From Sipunculus nudus (taxonomy: Eukaryota; Annelida; Sipuncula; Golfingiida; Sipunculidae), in the NCBI GenBank assembly GCA_026874595.1, contig CM049311.1, forward strand, positions 18,499,676 through 18,563,675: a DNA stretch of 64,000 bases, given 5' to 3'. How positions within the stretch are numbered: the first letter of the stretch is position 1; the number at the start of each line of letters is the position of its first letter. This document shows, one piece after another, positions 40,360 through 51,982 of the stretch. Both the position numbers and the translations under genes were made by a program. Below the pieces are notes generated by a model. The model worked only from the letters and a program-made list of their open reading frames with translations. It did not search any database and was not told where the DNA came from.

Positions 40360-42435
40360 ATGTCTACCAGTGCATTAACTCGCACGCGTGAGGCGGCGTG
40401 GAGGGGAACCGAAAACGCTATCCGCGCGCAAAGCAGAAACAAACAAGAAAGCGTGAGACTCTGTCACCTATCATCAATGCTTGATAAGCAAAGGATGAAA
40501 ACAAGATACCGAATCGGCAAAGAAAAGAGAAAGCTAGACAACAGCCTCAAAGAACTGTATATCACCAGTGGTTGCAGTCCCAAGGGATTGCCCCCTGAGG
40601 GACCAAAGGATAGACAGCATGAAAAATCGCCATATTTTTCCTCATTCGCACGAGGTAAAGTAGATGAAAAGAGGCTATTACGATGGCGAATCAAGGAAGA
40701 TCAATTTCAGCGCACTCTATCCGAGAACGCAAAAAAGATTCCGCCATGGGAGCGCGAGCAGCGGGACCGTGATAATGAACGCGTAATGAATCACCTAATG
40801 TGGATCATGGAAAACAGTCACACTGCACAGGACTTATTCCAGCGTATGCAAGATGCCACCCCTGAATTGACAGTGACCCCACCCGAGGTAGGTGACAATC
40901 CGAAAAAGTCTAATACAGACCCGCCGAAATGTCAAAGTAACACTAGAGGAAAACAGGTTGATGTGTTTGAGTGTTTACGGACCGAGCAAGATAAGCTTGA
41001 GGATGAACAAAAAGCGACAATTGCTGCCCTCAATCGCTGTTTCAGTGCCCCCGAGCCGCCGAGTGCCCCACCAGCTTGGGAGGACCGGGTAATACAGACC
41101 TACACCAGTGCTCTTTCCGACAAAGTGCATTGTAGACGGCCTCGCCGAAGATTAAGGTCCACACTGAGTCTAACCACAGCCAGTGGGAGCGAAGTCTCAG
41201 ATGGAAAACCCCCGTCTGGCAGAAAAATAAGAGTAAGACCTACATCGGCTGGTGAAGCAAGCCGAGAACGACGGAAGCCAATAAAGAGAATTGGGTCTGC
41301 CAAGGAGCTCCGCAGAATCCCAACTACAGAAGAGATGACTGGAAATCATGGCGATCAGGCACGTGACTGTTCACGTGGTGAAGATGCCACAACGTCGGAT
41401 TACAGTCTGTCAGAATTAAGGAAAACAGATGCGGAAGCTGATGAAGTGAATAAAGCAGATTTATCTGATGGTTCTGTTGATGAAGATATTGATTTAATTG
41501 ATGAGGTTTTTAATACAAATACGACAGATGATGGAACAGAACAAAACGATTGCGGTGGTGTTCTTAAGGTAAGTTTCATGTTACCGAATGAAACTGTTGT
41601 GGATAATGAAACCGATGCAAAACATAATGAGATAAAGGCAAAAGTAGATGAGGAAATAAATGATAAAATAAATAAGAAAAAGACACCACCATCACGACAG
41701 AGAACTCTATCAATCAGAAAGAAACTTAAGTCTACATTGGATTCGATTCCGGAAAGCACCAAAGAAACCCAAAAACCAAAACAACGAAAAGCAAAGCATT
41801 TGTCTGACAGCACTGATGAAGCTGAACAAGATAATGCTAGTAGAAAACTTAAATCTCCAGTAAATGATACAAAATTATCAACACCCAGTGGAAGAACTAC
41901 TAAAACGCCAAGAAGCAAAACACCATCTCTCACAAGCCAATCTTCTGAAGAGGAAAAACTTTCCAGACCTGAAAGCCAAAGGCCGGCGTCGCCCTCCAGA
42001 AAACCTAAAAAGCATAAAGTAAGACCTTCCTCTGAAGCCAAAAATGCGACAAATGGAAAGCCTAAAATCAATACCAAAATCAGGGAGCTTGAAGAATTAT
42101 ATGACGACGAACTGATAGATGACGACATTTTGGATCCAGAAGATCAAGTGACTGAGAAGAAGATGGTCCAGTGGCGCCGAGACTTGATGCGGGAGGCGCC
42201 ACCTGGCATTTACAGCGTGAACTCTCCGGTAAAGATTAGACTTGCTTTGTCTAAAGCTCAGCTAAAGCGTGATCTTGATCATTTAGTTGTAGAACACGCG
42301 AAGGATTTACGTGAGACGGTTCAGAATGCGCATGCGCGGAGACTGAAAGCACGTTTTGATGTGTTTATGACGATGAAGGTTGTAGCTAACGCCGTAAAAG
42401 AATCCGAGAAAGCACAGGGTGTCCTGAGGCCTTAA
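40360..42435 (+). CDS. Unrecognised 691-residue protein, single ORF, charged and largely disordered
   Basis: ATG is the first in frame after an upstream in-frame TAA; the frame is open to TAA at 42433. Codon use and GC are clearly above the surroundings, supporting real coding sequence. I recognise no domain. Residues about 1-170 are basic and helical (KQRMKTRYRIGKEKRKLDNS, WEREQRDRDNERVMNHLMWI). Residues 255-325 are Arg/Ser-rich with RPTSAGE and RIGSAKE motifs that look like basophilic kinase sites. 365-400 and 575-590 are acidic (DGSVDEDIDLIDE, LYDDELIDDDILD), and 430-570 is Lys/Ser/Pro-rich low complexity. 595-691 looks like a folded helical end with WRRDLMREAPPG and HLVVEHAKDLRETV. No signal peptide or membrane segment. 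AATAAA signals lie at 42462 and 43221. A 242-codon open frame antisense to the middle is a shadow of this gene. Function unknown. Confidence 0.82.
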   Translation: MSTSALTRTREAAWRGTENAIRAQSRNKQESVRLCHLSSMLDKQRMKTRYRIGKEKRKLDNSLKELYITSGCSPKGLPPEGPKDRQHEKSPYFSSFARGKVDEKRLLRWRIKEDQFQRTLSENAKKIPPWEREQRDRDNERVMNHLMWIMENSHTAQDLFQRMQDATPELTVTPPEVGDNPKKSNTDPPKCQSNTRGKQVDVFECLRTEQDKLEDEQKATIAALNRCFSAPEPPSAPPAWEDRVIQTYTSALSDKVHCRRPRRRLRSTLSLTTASGSEVSDGKPPSGRKIRVRPTSAGEASRERRKPIKRIGSAKELRRIPTTEEMTGNHGDQARDCSRGEDATTSDYSLSELRKTDAEADEVNKADLSDGSVDEDIDLIDEVFNTNTTDDGTEQNDCGGVLKVSFMLPNETVVDNETDAKHNEIKAKVDEEINDKINKKKTPPSRQRTLSIRKKLKSTLDSIPESTKETQKPKQRKAKHLSDSTDEAEQDNASRKLKSPVNDTKLSTPSGRTTKTPRSKTPSLTSQSSEEEKLSRPESQRPASPSRKPKKHKVRPSSEAKNATNGKPKINTKIRELEELYDDELIDDDILDPEDQVTEKKMVQWRRDLMREAPPGIYSVNSPVKIRLALSKAQLKRDLDHLVVEHAKDLRETVQNAHARRLKARFDVFMTMKVVANAVKESEKAQGVLRP

Positions 42436-43576
42436 GAACCTTGTGTAAATCTAAATTGGCAAATAAAATTTGCCCCAAGGAAATATTGTCTAACAAGTGA
42501 TCAACAAGCAAAGGATTCGGTTAGTGAGCAGTGTGTGTAAATAACATATGATGTTAAAAAATGTGTCTAAAAGTAAAACTGGCCCAAGGCTATGGGGCAT
42601 GTTTATGAAGCATAACTGTACGAGGTGTTTTGAGGGTTGCTAAGGGGGCTCGGGTAATACAGTATGCAAGGTCCAAAATGCTTTGGCTTCGAAATAATAC
42701 AGATAGTCATTGTATCAATGTAGTTTGTCTGACTCCATGACTGTGTTAAAGCAGTAGAAAGCTTCTAATGAAAGGTACTTGTTTTGGCCATGAAGCCCAG
42801 CATTAAGTAAAGGTTTTATACATCAAAATAATGCCAGCGTTTTTCTTCATACTAAAGCAAGTCTACAAATTGCGTTATTACAAAACGGGATGTATTTGTA
42901 TTTTAACATATACGTTATGCTGCGCTTCCTGCTCTTGAATATAATGATTTTAAAGAAATAGCTATATGTAAAAGTCATACAGATATTTAGTTCTTGACTG
43001 AATAGAATGATGGCAGCGTAAAGGCATAGGGTACATTGCTGTTCAGAAATTGAGAATACTTTGACGAGTTATCAGTGACTCAGTTATTAACCAAACTTGA
43101 ATGATCTGATGTTAAACCATTGTGATACAGATATAAGAACACTTGTTTCAATTGTATTAAGCGTGGAATAACTAGGGTAAAACTATGATTATTTATTTTC
43201 GTCAAAGACGTCAATATGAAAATAAAACATGTATTTGTTTTTTTATTTGTCTCACCTATAAGGTAAAGTTAAATGATATAAAATGAGTTTGATATATGTA
43301 AGACAGTGTAGATAAGCAGTTAAATAAATGAATCGCTAAATCATTTGCATTGTTTATTGTGAGATAAAGTGAGCAAACAAATATTTAGTCTGGATGGAGT
43401 TACTCAGCTGCGTCGAGGTACGTAAAAATTTCCCACATTAGACAGCTGAAAACTTGGGATAGAGTCTGTATCAGGAACTAAGAATTTGTTTTACATGAGC
43501 TGTTGACAATAAATAGACTTTTCCATAAGAAGCTTTGCTAAATACGATTTAAGAGATTTTTTCTATGTGGATAAGG

Positions 43577-44388
43577 CAGTTGCGGATCGGGGGGGGGGGG
43601 GGGGGTGGCGCCCCCGTTCAAGTGTAATACCTCTCACATTATCCATCTCTTTTTCCATTACGCGTGATCAATTTCCATTTTTCATCTTTTATTCATTAGC
43701 AATTAGATGATCAGGTTATTCTCAGTTTATAACTTTCTTATTCTTTAGTTGAGGATGTTAATGAAAAGCTGTGGTATTTACTCCGTTAAGACAGTGTCCA
43801 AATATTTCTGTAATGAGAGAGGGGCACGGCCTTCCTGTTATCTTGCAGAGCACTGGGAAGGGGTCGACATATAAAATCACATGGCGCATCTGCTGATACC
43901 GGTACTCGATCTCATGATCTGTGCTCTGCTGTCCCAGTCCAGGGCGCTGCCTAGACCACAGAAGTCAGTAAAATGCAAAGTTTAAAATATGAGACTTCAA
44001 AATATCAATAATTTTAACCCGAGCATTACATTTTATAGATGATATTTTACAAGGTGCAAACGCGAAATGCCATTTGCTGATATCAACATTTTGCAAATAA
44101 TTGAAAGTTTTTTTTCTCCTAAATTTGAAGAAATATAAATATTAAATATTGAACCCCTAAAACGTTTGACTACACTATGCTAAAAAAAATTAAGAGAACA
44201 TTAGTTGATAACAGAAAATCCTCAAAATATATTTTTGGTGAAAAAAGTGCCTGAAAATGTTTTGTTTACGTTATATATTTTAACATTTACCCTCCTCCAT
44301 TACCTGACATTAACTTTAATAAAACAAAAATTTATAATTTTCATATCCTGAAATATATTACGTAATGACATTTCTGGATCCGCCACTG
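43577..44388. mobile_element. Element with CAGTKGCGGATC inverted ends, carrying a nested SINE-like segment
   Basis: Left end CAGTTGCGGATC followed by a G17 run (43589-43605) and GGTGGCGCCCCCG; right end GGATCCGCCACTG. These termini resemble the common CAGTGGCGGATCC ends of hAT-like MITEs, also seen alone near 50900. No clear 8-bp duplication was found. Confidence 0.45.
43785..43968 (-). mobile_element. Possible tRNA-derived SINE
   Basis: On minus, GGTCTAGGCAGCGCCCTGGA resembles an A-box region and GAGATCGAGTACCGG a decayed B box, followed by a non-tRNA body. Low confidence; inside the 43577-44388 element. Confidence 0.4.
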
Positions 44389-44389
44389 G

Positions 44390-45740
44390 TTAAGCGAAAT
44401 GGTTCCATATTTAGTGATTAGCTTTAAGAACTATACTGAACCTCCTGAACGGGATGCACTAAGTAATTGTTGAGAAAGTCTGAGTTCTTCCAGTTGCGTG
44501 CATTCTTGTGACCCAATTTATTAAAATCTGAAAACCAGAAATGGCAAGGCCCATAAAAGTCCTCAGTAAGGGTCCCGTTTATGATTATGACATTATTAGT
44601 GTTTGAAACAGGACAGGGATAATGCGAAATCCATAACGGATTAAATAGTGTTCTCTTAGAGGAATGCTGAGACCTGATACAGAGTATTTATTGCGAAAAT
44701 GGTCAGTAACTACATGTGTAACTGACCAGTTTCGTAATAAATACTATTATTCATGTACCTTCCATAGTAAAATAAACTATCATCATAATAAACGTGGTGC
44801 GGACTAGGGGATATTCTCTTGAAAAGGGTGTGTCACTACATTTAAGATACATTTATAAGTCGCTCAATATTCATAGTCGCTTATGTCATCAGCACAAGAC
44901 ATGAAATCATTAACAGGCAGCAGGGTGAAAGTTGAAGGTCACGTTAGTGTCGAGGGGAAAGTGTACACAATATTCATAAGTAAACACAAATAAAAAGGAG
45001 GCTGTTTGAACATTAGTGCCAACAATGGTAACAGAACCCAAACGTGTAAAAACAATTAATCGTGGCCACCCATGCATGACACATCAGGAGTGTTTCACAT
45101 CACGCATGAAGACTGCCGTATGTCGTAAAATACCATTAGTAGAGGAAAGGATTTCTGGTAAACCCCTCCATGAGTTTGAGACATTTAGAATCTTAGTCCC
45201 ACTGCGAAAACCATAAACTCCTCCTTCCCAAAAGCCTGGATACGCCGGATTATCTTCAGTTTAATATTTATCTTCAATATTATGTGTTAGGAAAAAAAAT
45301 CACGTAGCATCGAGTATCGGTGTCGGAGTATTTTGTACACCAGTGGTATGTCCATATCTTCGATATGCGACCTTTGACATCTGGGTTTTAGATTGTAAGC
45401 AAAATGGCAACATCTATTAGCAGTGGAGAATCTGGTAGACATAAACCTGGCAGGTTGCGATAAGGGCGCGAGGATGCTACACAGACGTATCCTGTATTGC
45501 AGGGACAGTGTCCAGGCGAGAACCCTAGGTGGCAAGGGACGTGTATTAATAAAGTTAAAAGGGACATAATCAGGAGCAATATTTTTCCTATTCTTTAACA
45601 CCATCAGTTCAGTTTTGTTTTAAGACAAAAGTTTCCCAACAAAACCATTTCAGCACAGAGTCTCATTTCCTCGCATACGACTGTTTAACACCTTGTTATA
45701 GCCAAGCGTGTCTGTTTACGATAACAAGGCCGCGTGACCG
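44390..45740. other. Intergenic, nothing supported
   Basis: Open frames at 45016-45216 (plus) and 45287-45604 (minus) have no recognisable content. Confidence 0.35.
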
Positions 45741-45961
45741 GAGTGCGATTGAAGGCGGTTTCACACCGGATGCGTCCGAACGAATATGACACGAACGAAT
45801 ATTTCTGTCGTCCCCACTAAAATCCTGTCGCATCCGAAATTTCATTCACACCAAATCCGAACGATATTTTTGGTTTCCGACCGAGGAATTTTCGTCTCCG
45901 AAATTCGTATTGGACAGCTATATGGGCAATATATCGGATGCAATAGAATATACGCTATGAA

Positions 45962-45962
<1 letters not shown>

Positions 45963-46026
<64 letters not shown>
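45963..46026. repeat. (TA)n microsatellite
   Basis: Pure TA run inside the 45754-47304 transposon. Confidence 0.9.
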
Positions 46027-46030
<4 letters not shown>

Positions 46031-46589
46031 TGTCGAATATTTCTGAACTTGTAACTTGTAGTTAATTAAAATAAATAATAAAGTTTATCTCTGAGTGTAC
46101 TGAAAGTATAATTGAAAATTATTGGGCCTCGTTAGTTACCAGCTATAGTCATGAGTTCACAGGTGACAGATATTTACCACTGACTTGACCCAGATCCCCA
46201 TTTCAACATGCATGCTTTTAAAAAATAATTGTGCAACCTGTTGTTTCAACTCAACGGATTCCATTGCAACTCATGCATTTCAAGTTAAATTAAAGTTTGA
46301 ATCACTAGTTTAGTTTGATTTATGTTTGATTTTCAAATCTGCCAATATGATTTAAAACAGTATGCGCACAGCTTTGAAACTTCTGTTTATATGCAAAACG
46401 TTGAACTAAAATAATTCTATGATAATAATAAAAATGACACATGAAAAAGTTATTGTTCCATGATTTTTTTTCTATATTTATAAGGGATCATTTTATTTTA
46501 GGGGAGGAGTTTGGTAATGAACACTAAGTCTTGGATAATGTTGCTGATTTGTGTTCATCTCGCTTATACAGCTGACTTATATTTAGGGG

Positions 46590-46800
46590 AATCAACATGG
46601 GCGGGGGGGGGGGGGGGTTGAAGGGGGATCTCACTCCCTCCCACTTTTTGGCTGGGGAGAATTACCAATGTAATCACCGCCCCCCCCCCCTTTTAGAGTA
46701 TAACTTTAATATTTTGCAAATAATATATTAAGAAATAGAATTTACCATGAAATATTATATGTAAACCTGGTTTAAACGTTTTGTTCCCGATTGTCAATTA
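46590..46800 (+). mobile_element. G-run element (family R4), partial copy
   Basis: G15 run at 46603-46617, then CCCACTTTTTGGCTGGGG, CCAATGTAATCACC, a C run, TTTTAGAGTATAA and AATATTTTGCAAAT. This is the same order as at 14830-14910. Nested in the 45754-47304 transposon. Confidence 0.6.
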
Positions 46801-47309
46801 AAATAAGTGGTCAAGCGGCGATTGAAATCCCCTTTGATTAAAATATAATTTTTCCCCAGGAAATATAAAAAAATATTTATAAGGAAGTCTGATTTAAATG
46901 GAAAAATTATTGGAGCTAAAAAATTTATATCTGTTTAAATCAAATAAATTTGATTGAAATAAAAATAATCCCTGTTATATATTTTTATCACATAATCTTA
47001 AAAAAATGGACAAGGAAAAACATTTCTTTTGTGTACAGTGTTATATATCAAAAAGGTAACGTACAAATGAACTGGTCCCGTTATAAATGTTCCAGCTCTT
47101 TTGTGTTGAAGGTGAAAAGAAGCCATTCTTGTCCGATTCGAACGACAAAAAATAGAACATGTTCTATTTTTTTCGTTCGGATAGCATCGTTCGGATTTGG
47201 TGTGTATGCACCAACATCAAATAAAGGATTTTATTTTTTCGTTCGTACAGCAAATTTTCGTTCGGACGTAAAATTCGTTCGGACGCATCCGGTGTGAAAC
47301 CGCCTTAAG

Positions 47310-48730
47310 AGAGGCAACACGCGGTGTTTTCAGCCAGGGGGAACAACTATTTCATTTTTTTGAGTAAAGTCAGTCAGAATATCTCCTGATTGGCACGTTT
47401 TGTGGCTCCATGCATCACACGGCCTTATGCACTGTGTTTATGTTTACACCTGCGATCGCGCCCGGTTCACTGTTTTTAACACTCGTTTACAGGAGTAAGC
47501 AAACGGTTTCTGGGCAATATATTGGCATGTACAGATTGATTTTAAAGGGAAGAAACTATTTTTTGTGTTTAAATCCATATGCTTCATTGGTGATTGGGCC
47601 CCTATAAAGCGGAATAAGGCTTTTTGGACCACGCCTCAATTCTTAAATTATAGAAGGCTGCAACGTCCCAGAGAAATATCAGCAAACATTGAAACGTGCG
47701 TTAATGAGTAGTTAACACCTGCTTAGTGAAAGTAAACAATTATAGGAGCTCTCGCAAACAGCTCTTTAATACATATCTCCCAATTTTCGTATATCACAGG
47801 TATTCTCTAACAAGCAGGCTGCTTAATTTATCCGTGCTGTGTTCCAAGCATAAAACGTGTCTAAGAGTCTCGCCCTATAAGGTTCTGCTTACGTAAACAA
47901 ATACTTGCCATTTACACCAAGTGGTACGTCTTGTCACAACATGTGGGAACAAATATTGAACACCTATAGGCTTAACAATAGCAGTGAAAGTGCTGGCTGG
48001 GTCGTAATAATTACCGTAAATACTCGGACCGTTCATATAACAGTGAAGGTTATGTCAAGAGCTAACATTGCATGTATTGTTCATTCGAGGTTTTCATACA
48101 CGGGACGGGGTGTACGGTTACGTTCAAGTGGTCGGGCAGGGGGGCTCGGATTTTTTTAAGTTGATTTCAAATATATCGTGTTTATTCGACCGGACGACAA
48201 AGGAAACATCAGTACATGTAACCTGACGACTAGAACAAGTTTCAAGTACACATATTTGTCTGCAATATTGATACGCGATGACCTCTGTGTCCGTGCGTGT
48301 GTGCCCGCTAGGCTATTGCCGTGATGTCTGACACCCGCACGGTTGCCAAGCACAGAATCCTGACACATACTGGTGCAAAAATAGCATATGTCACGTACAC
48401 ACAACGTTATCATATTTCATCTTGTTTTAATATAGTGCCAAATAAACACCACACCATGGGCTTGTGAAAAGAAGTATTTGTTAACGCACGGGATATTTCA
48501 TTAACGTGTGTACCTAAATGGCATTTGTTTATTATTTATTCAAGTATATTAGCTTGTGGATATTGTCTCTCTGTGAATACGTTTTATTTGTAAAACTAAT
48601 TGTCATGACAACGCAAAGACCGCTTGCTTTCTGATGCATTGATTTACTGTGGGATAATTCAACAACTAATCATTCTGTTTGACTCTTTTAGAGGAAACAT
48701 TGAGTTTGGCCTTTGAGACTCCTTACCACT
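47310..48730. other. Intergenic, no supported gene
   Basis: Short open frames only (for example 47905-48159 plus, 48156-48413 minus) with no recognisable content. Confidence 0.35.
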
Positions 48731-48754
48731 GCCGTCAATTTATCTTCAAGTGTA

Positions 48755-48759
<5 letters not shown>

Positions 48760-48785
<26 letters not shown>

Positions 48786-48865
48786 TTGACTCGCAGGCAT
48801 AGGAGGCTAATCAAAGTTGGGCCTTTTTTTAAACACACACACCCATCCATCCTGACACACAAACT

Positions 48866-48914
<49 letters not shown>

Positions 48915-49130
48915 TAAAAAAAACATAACATGGTTTAGATAGGCCTATGTAAAATTTCATAGTAAACGCAGAAATGGAACCGAATTATATAATCAATTAT
49001 ATAATTCATTTATATTTTTAATTTTTTGATTTATAAATAATATTCGCTGAATTGCAGGGGATGATTACACTGACCATCTCCCTTTTCTAAAAATGGGTGA
49101 TATATAAGCCCCCCACCCCCACCCCCGCAC
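48760..49130 (-). mobile_element. G-run element (family R4), inverted copy
   Basis: Read on minus: GGGTGGGGGGCTTATATATC, GGAGATGGTCAGTGTAATCA, CAGCGAATATTATTTATA, CATTTCTGCGTTTACTATGA, then a TA/GT array and GCCTGCGAGTCAACCCCCC. Order and sequence match 32618-33060. Ends in a G16 run at 48770-48785. Confidence 0.65.
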
Positions 49131-49315
49131 CCCTGTATAAATGCTCCTGCTCCTTACTAAAACATTGGGACGTGCATGCATGGCGGTCTGATAGTTGAGA
49201 CAGTGTAGTTAAGACAGCAAGGTTCTTGGTTCCCATCAGGTACAGGGAAAAAATGCGCTAATACCCCTGGCCAAGGTATGGGCCACAAGGGGACGTAATC
49301 AAAATTAGGGAGTGT

Positions 49316-49342
49316 ATCTATCTATATATATTTATATATATT

Positions 49343-49403
<61 letters not shown>

Positions 49404-49462
49404 GGAGGGAGAGAGAGAGAGACAGACAGACAGAGCGAGAGAGAGAGAGAGCGAGAGGCACA
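49316..49462. repeat. (TA)n(GA)n compound microsatellite
   Basis: TA/TTTA repeats followed by about 100 bases of imperfect GA with GACA interruptions. Confidence 0.9.
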
Positions 49463-50564
49463 GAGAGAGAAGCAGACAGATATTAAGTTTATATTAAGAA
49501 TATATTAAGTTTCTTAATTTCAATATTGTATCAAATTGTGCTCAAAATCGGAATGTGGGAGAGGGGCGTATGCGCTCCTTTTTTTCATTTCCCAAATGAA
49601 ATAATAATATATGTTTAATTAGAAATTAGAGCAGAGTGCCAGCACTCCCGACACACTTTATTACCTGTGCCTTGGTGTGAGTGTAACCCCCCCCCCCCCC
49701 CCCAAATCCGATCCAAACCCTCCTCCCCTTTCTCCATTTTAGATCCTGTATCCGCCTCTGGTTATTGAACCTTGCAATGTTTCCCAGGCAGCGTAAATGA
49801 TAGCAGACTCTCAACCAAGAAACTTCAACCAAACATTTTGGATTACCTTAAGAAAATGTTTTGTTACTATATATATATATATAGGCGTATACGTAATGAT
49901 TGAGCAATATATTAATTCATGGAAATGGATGTGGTTTATCATTCTTAATATCACACTTTCGTTGTCACACATATATTTGGCCTACGCACATTTATTCCGA
50001 TTCTGTGTCATGCGAGTAAATTTTCTTGATTTCTTAGAGCATTTGATTTGAATTGTTTACAATATTTTCTTTTATCTACTTTTCTGATCCAGTCGAATAA
50101 GCCTTATAATATAAGGTTTTAGTTAATACAACCGGACAAACATGGACCGCTGATATATAAACCTGTACAAAGATCTGGGAAAATAAGAGTAAAATACATA
50201 TACTCAAATTCAATCTAATTGTGTTGGTTTCTTAAGGATTTTGTGCAGTTTAACAATCATACTAAAGACATGTCTATACAGCTTATCAATGACATCATCT
50301 CCAAATTCATAAATCATCTTAAGTAATTTCTCATTTATCTACGAGATGGCGCTCTCTGCTCAAAATGTTTACACAGACCTGGACGCAGCAATCCGGTCAC
50401 AACTCTTTTTATTGTCTGTATGATATTTACCCAGAAGGAGAGGAGAGCCAGAGGAGAATGGGGCCCTCTCCGTGTTACCGTCTTTTAAGGGTTCCAAACT
50501 AGTTTTTGCTGCCAGACACCTCCCTTCTTATAGGTGCCCATTCACCTACCTTTGGATAAAGAAT

Positions 50565-50830
50565 TTATGTGATTTCTGGTTTCTTCTGTGTATATATTAA
50601 TGATCTAAGGGTAATTCTGGTTATGAAAAGTTCTTATAACGCCTCCGTGAAGGATGTATGAACTTGTTTATCAACAACATGTTTGTAAACACAGTTTTGT
50701 TGACAAAAGTGAAACACATGTAACCTGAGGTGGTAGGTTCCATGTATGCGGAGGTAGAAAGCTCACTTGTTGCAAAACGCAATTTTATTTTTTTTAAAGC
50801 TCCAAGGAATTAACTTTAGTTTTAAAGATC
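50565..50830 (+). repeat. Dispersed repeat, copy 2 (partner at 2459-2705)
   Basis: Same order of blocks as the inverted copy at 2459-2705. About 70 bases beyond this copy lies a GGATCCGCCCCTG terminus, which may mark the true element end. Confidence 0.65.
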
Positions 50831-51814
50831 AGATAGACGATTGGGCCATTTTAATTATTTTTGCTTGGTTGGACCTTCATTGTCCAAATTTCTGGATCCG
50901 CCCCTGTTACTTCTTATTTGGGTTCTCAAAACATGTATGACACATTCTAGATAGTGACGCAGGTGGGTGTGCAGTTGTTTTTTTTTCCTCAGCTTTAGAA
51001 ACTGTTTAATAAAACCTTAATTAAAGCCTAACTTCCGGAGCTGTTGTAGTTAGGTTAAATTGTCAAGTGCATTCGGTTTTAATTTGTATAATTGTGATTT
51101 GATATTTCTGTCTATATTCATTTCTCTTTTTCGTGGATAGTTAACTTTAAATTTAATTCCTGGTTTGATCAACAGGGGGCGTCAGTACCATATCGGAGAG
51201 AAAGCCTTGTTGGTCAACGCTATTTGGAGATTCGTTTTTAGTTTGAAACCAATTAGACAAGTTTGGATGAAATTGTTGACTTTTAGAGCAAACCAAAAGA
51301 AAAAAAAATCTGAAATTTATTCTTTCAGTTGACTTTTAAAATCTTTATGTTATTGTTTGGTATATTTAGGGTTTTCTATATATTAGGCAACACAGAGAAA
51401 ATTTAATTGTTGTACGGACATTTAGAAGAACGATAATGGATGCAAGCAAGCGACTAGGACTTAAAATTTCAATTCTAGATACAAAACCCTGGAATGTTAC
51501 AAGCTTGCTAGGAAAAAATACATTTTGCTCCGCTTCTTGAAATGGTGCATTATAATTTAGCCATATTTACCATATATATTTATATGAATTTTTAAACAAG
51601 AGCAAAACATTGCCGAAGACCTGGTCCATATTTGCAAGGAATAAATGATCCGCGAAAAACGGTAGCGGCGATTCGGTTGAACAAATAAATTTTGTGTTTG
51701 GCCTTAATATACATGTACTTGTAAACACATGTGCAGACGTGCAAAACCCGATCAATATTTCAATTATCTATATATATATACAGGCTTTGAATCGACATCT
51801 TATCGAAAATTGAG

Positions 51815-51815
<1 letters not shown>

Positions 51816-51857
<42 letters not shown>

Positions 51858-51858
51858 G

Positions 51859-51894
<36 letters not shown>

Positions 51895-51902
51895 ATATAT
51901 AT
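51816..51902. repeat. (CT)n(TA)n compound microsatellite
   Basis: CT run followed by TA with GATA and TTTA interruptions. It ends just before the retrotransposon. Confidence 0.9.
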
Positions 51903-51982
51903 TGTTACAGATGCCCTTTTTATTGTGTGCACAAGTCTTACAGATGTCTTTTTGTTGTATGACACGGGCGTAACTCGTGTTG

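Larger units (their letters stand above)
45754..47304. mobile_element. 1.55-kb transposon with perfect 32-bp terminal inverted repeats
   Basis: The first 32 bases (starting GGCGGTTTCACACCGGATGC) are an exact reverse complement of the last 32. A second exact 18-bp inverted pair, ACACCAAATCCGAACGAT, lies just inside (about 45850 and 47187). Flanks are TGAA on the left and TTAA on the right, consistent with a decayed TTAA duplication as in piggyBac or Kolobok. No transposase ORF is present; the interior contains a TA array and G-run family sequence, so it is non-autonomous. Confidence 0.85.

Noticed and set aside
41400-42128. 242-codon antisense open frame
   Set aside because: Shadow of the 691-codon gene on plus. 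It is Ser/Leu/Phe-rich as expected from reading a Lys/Glu/Ser-rich gene backwards, and has no domain.
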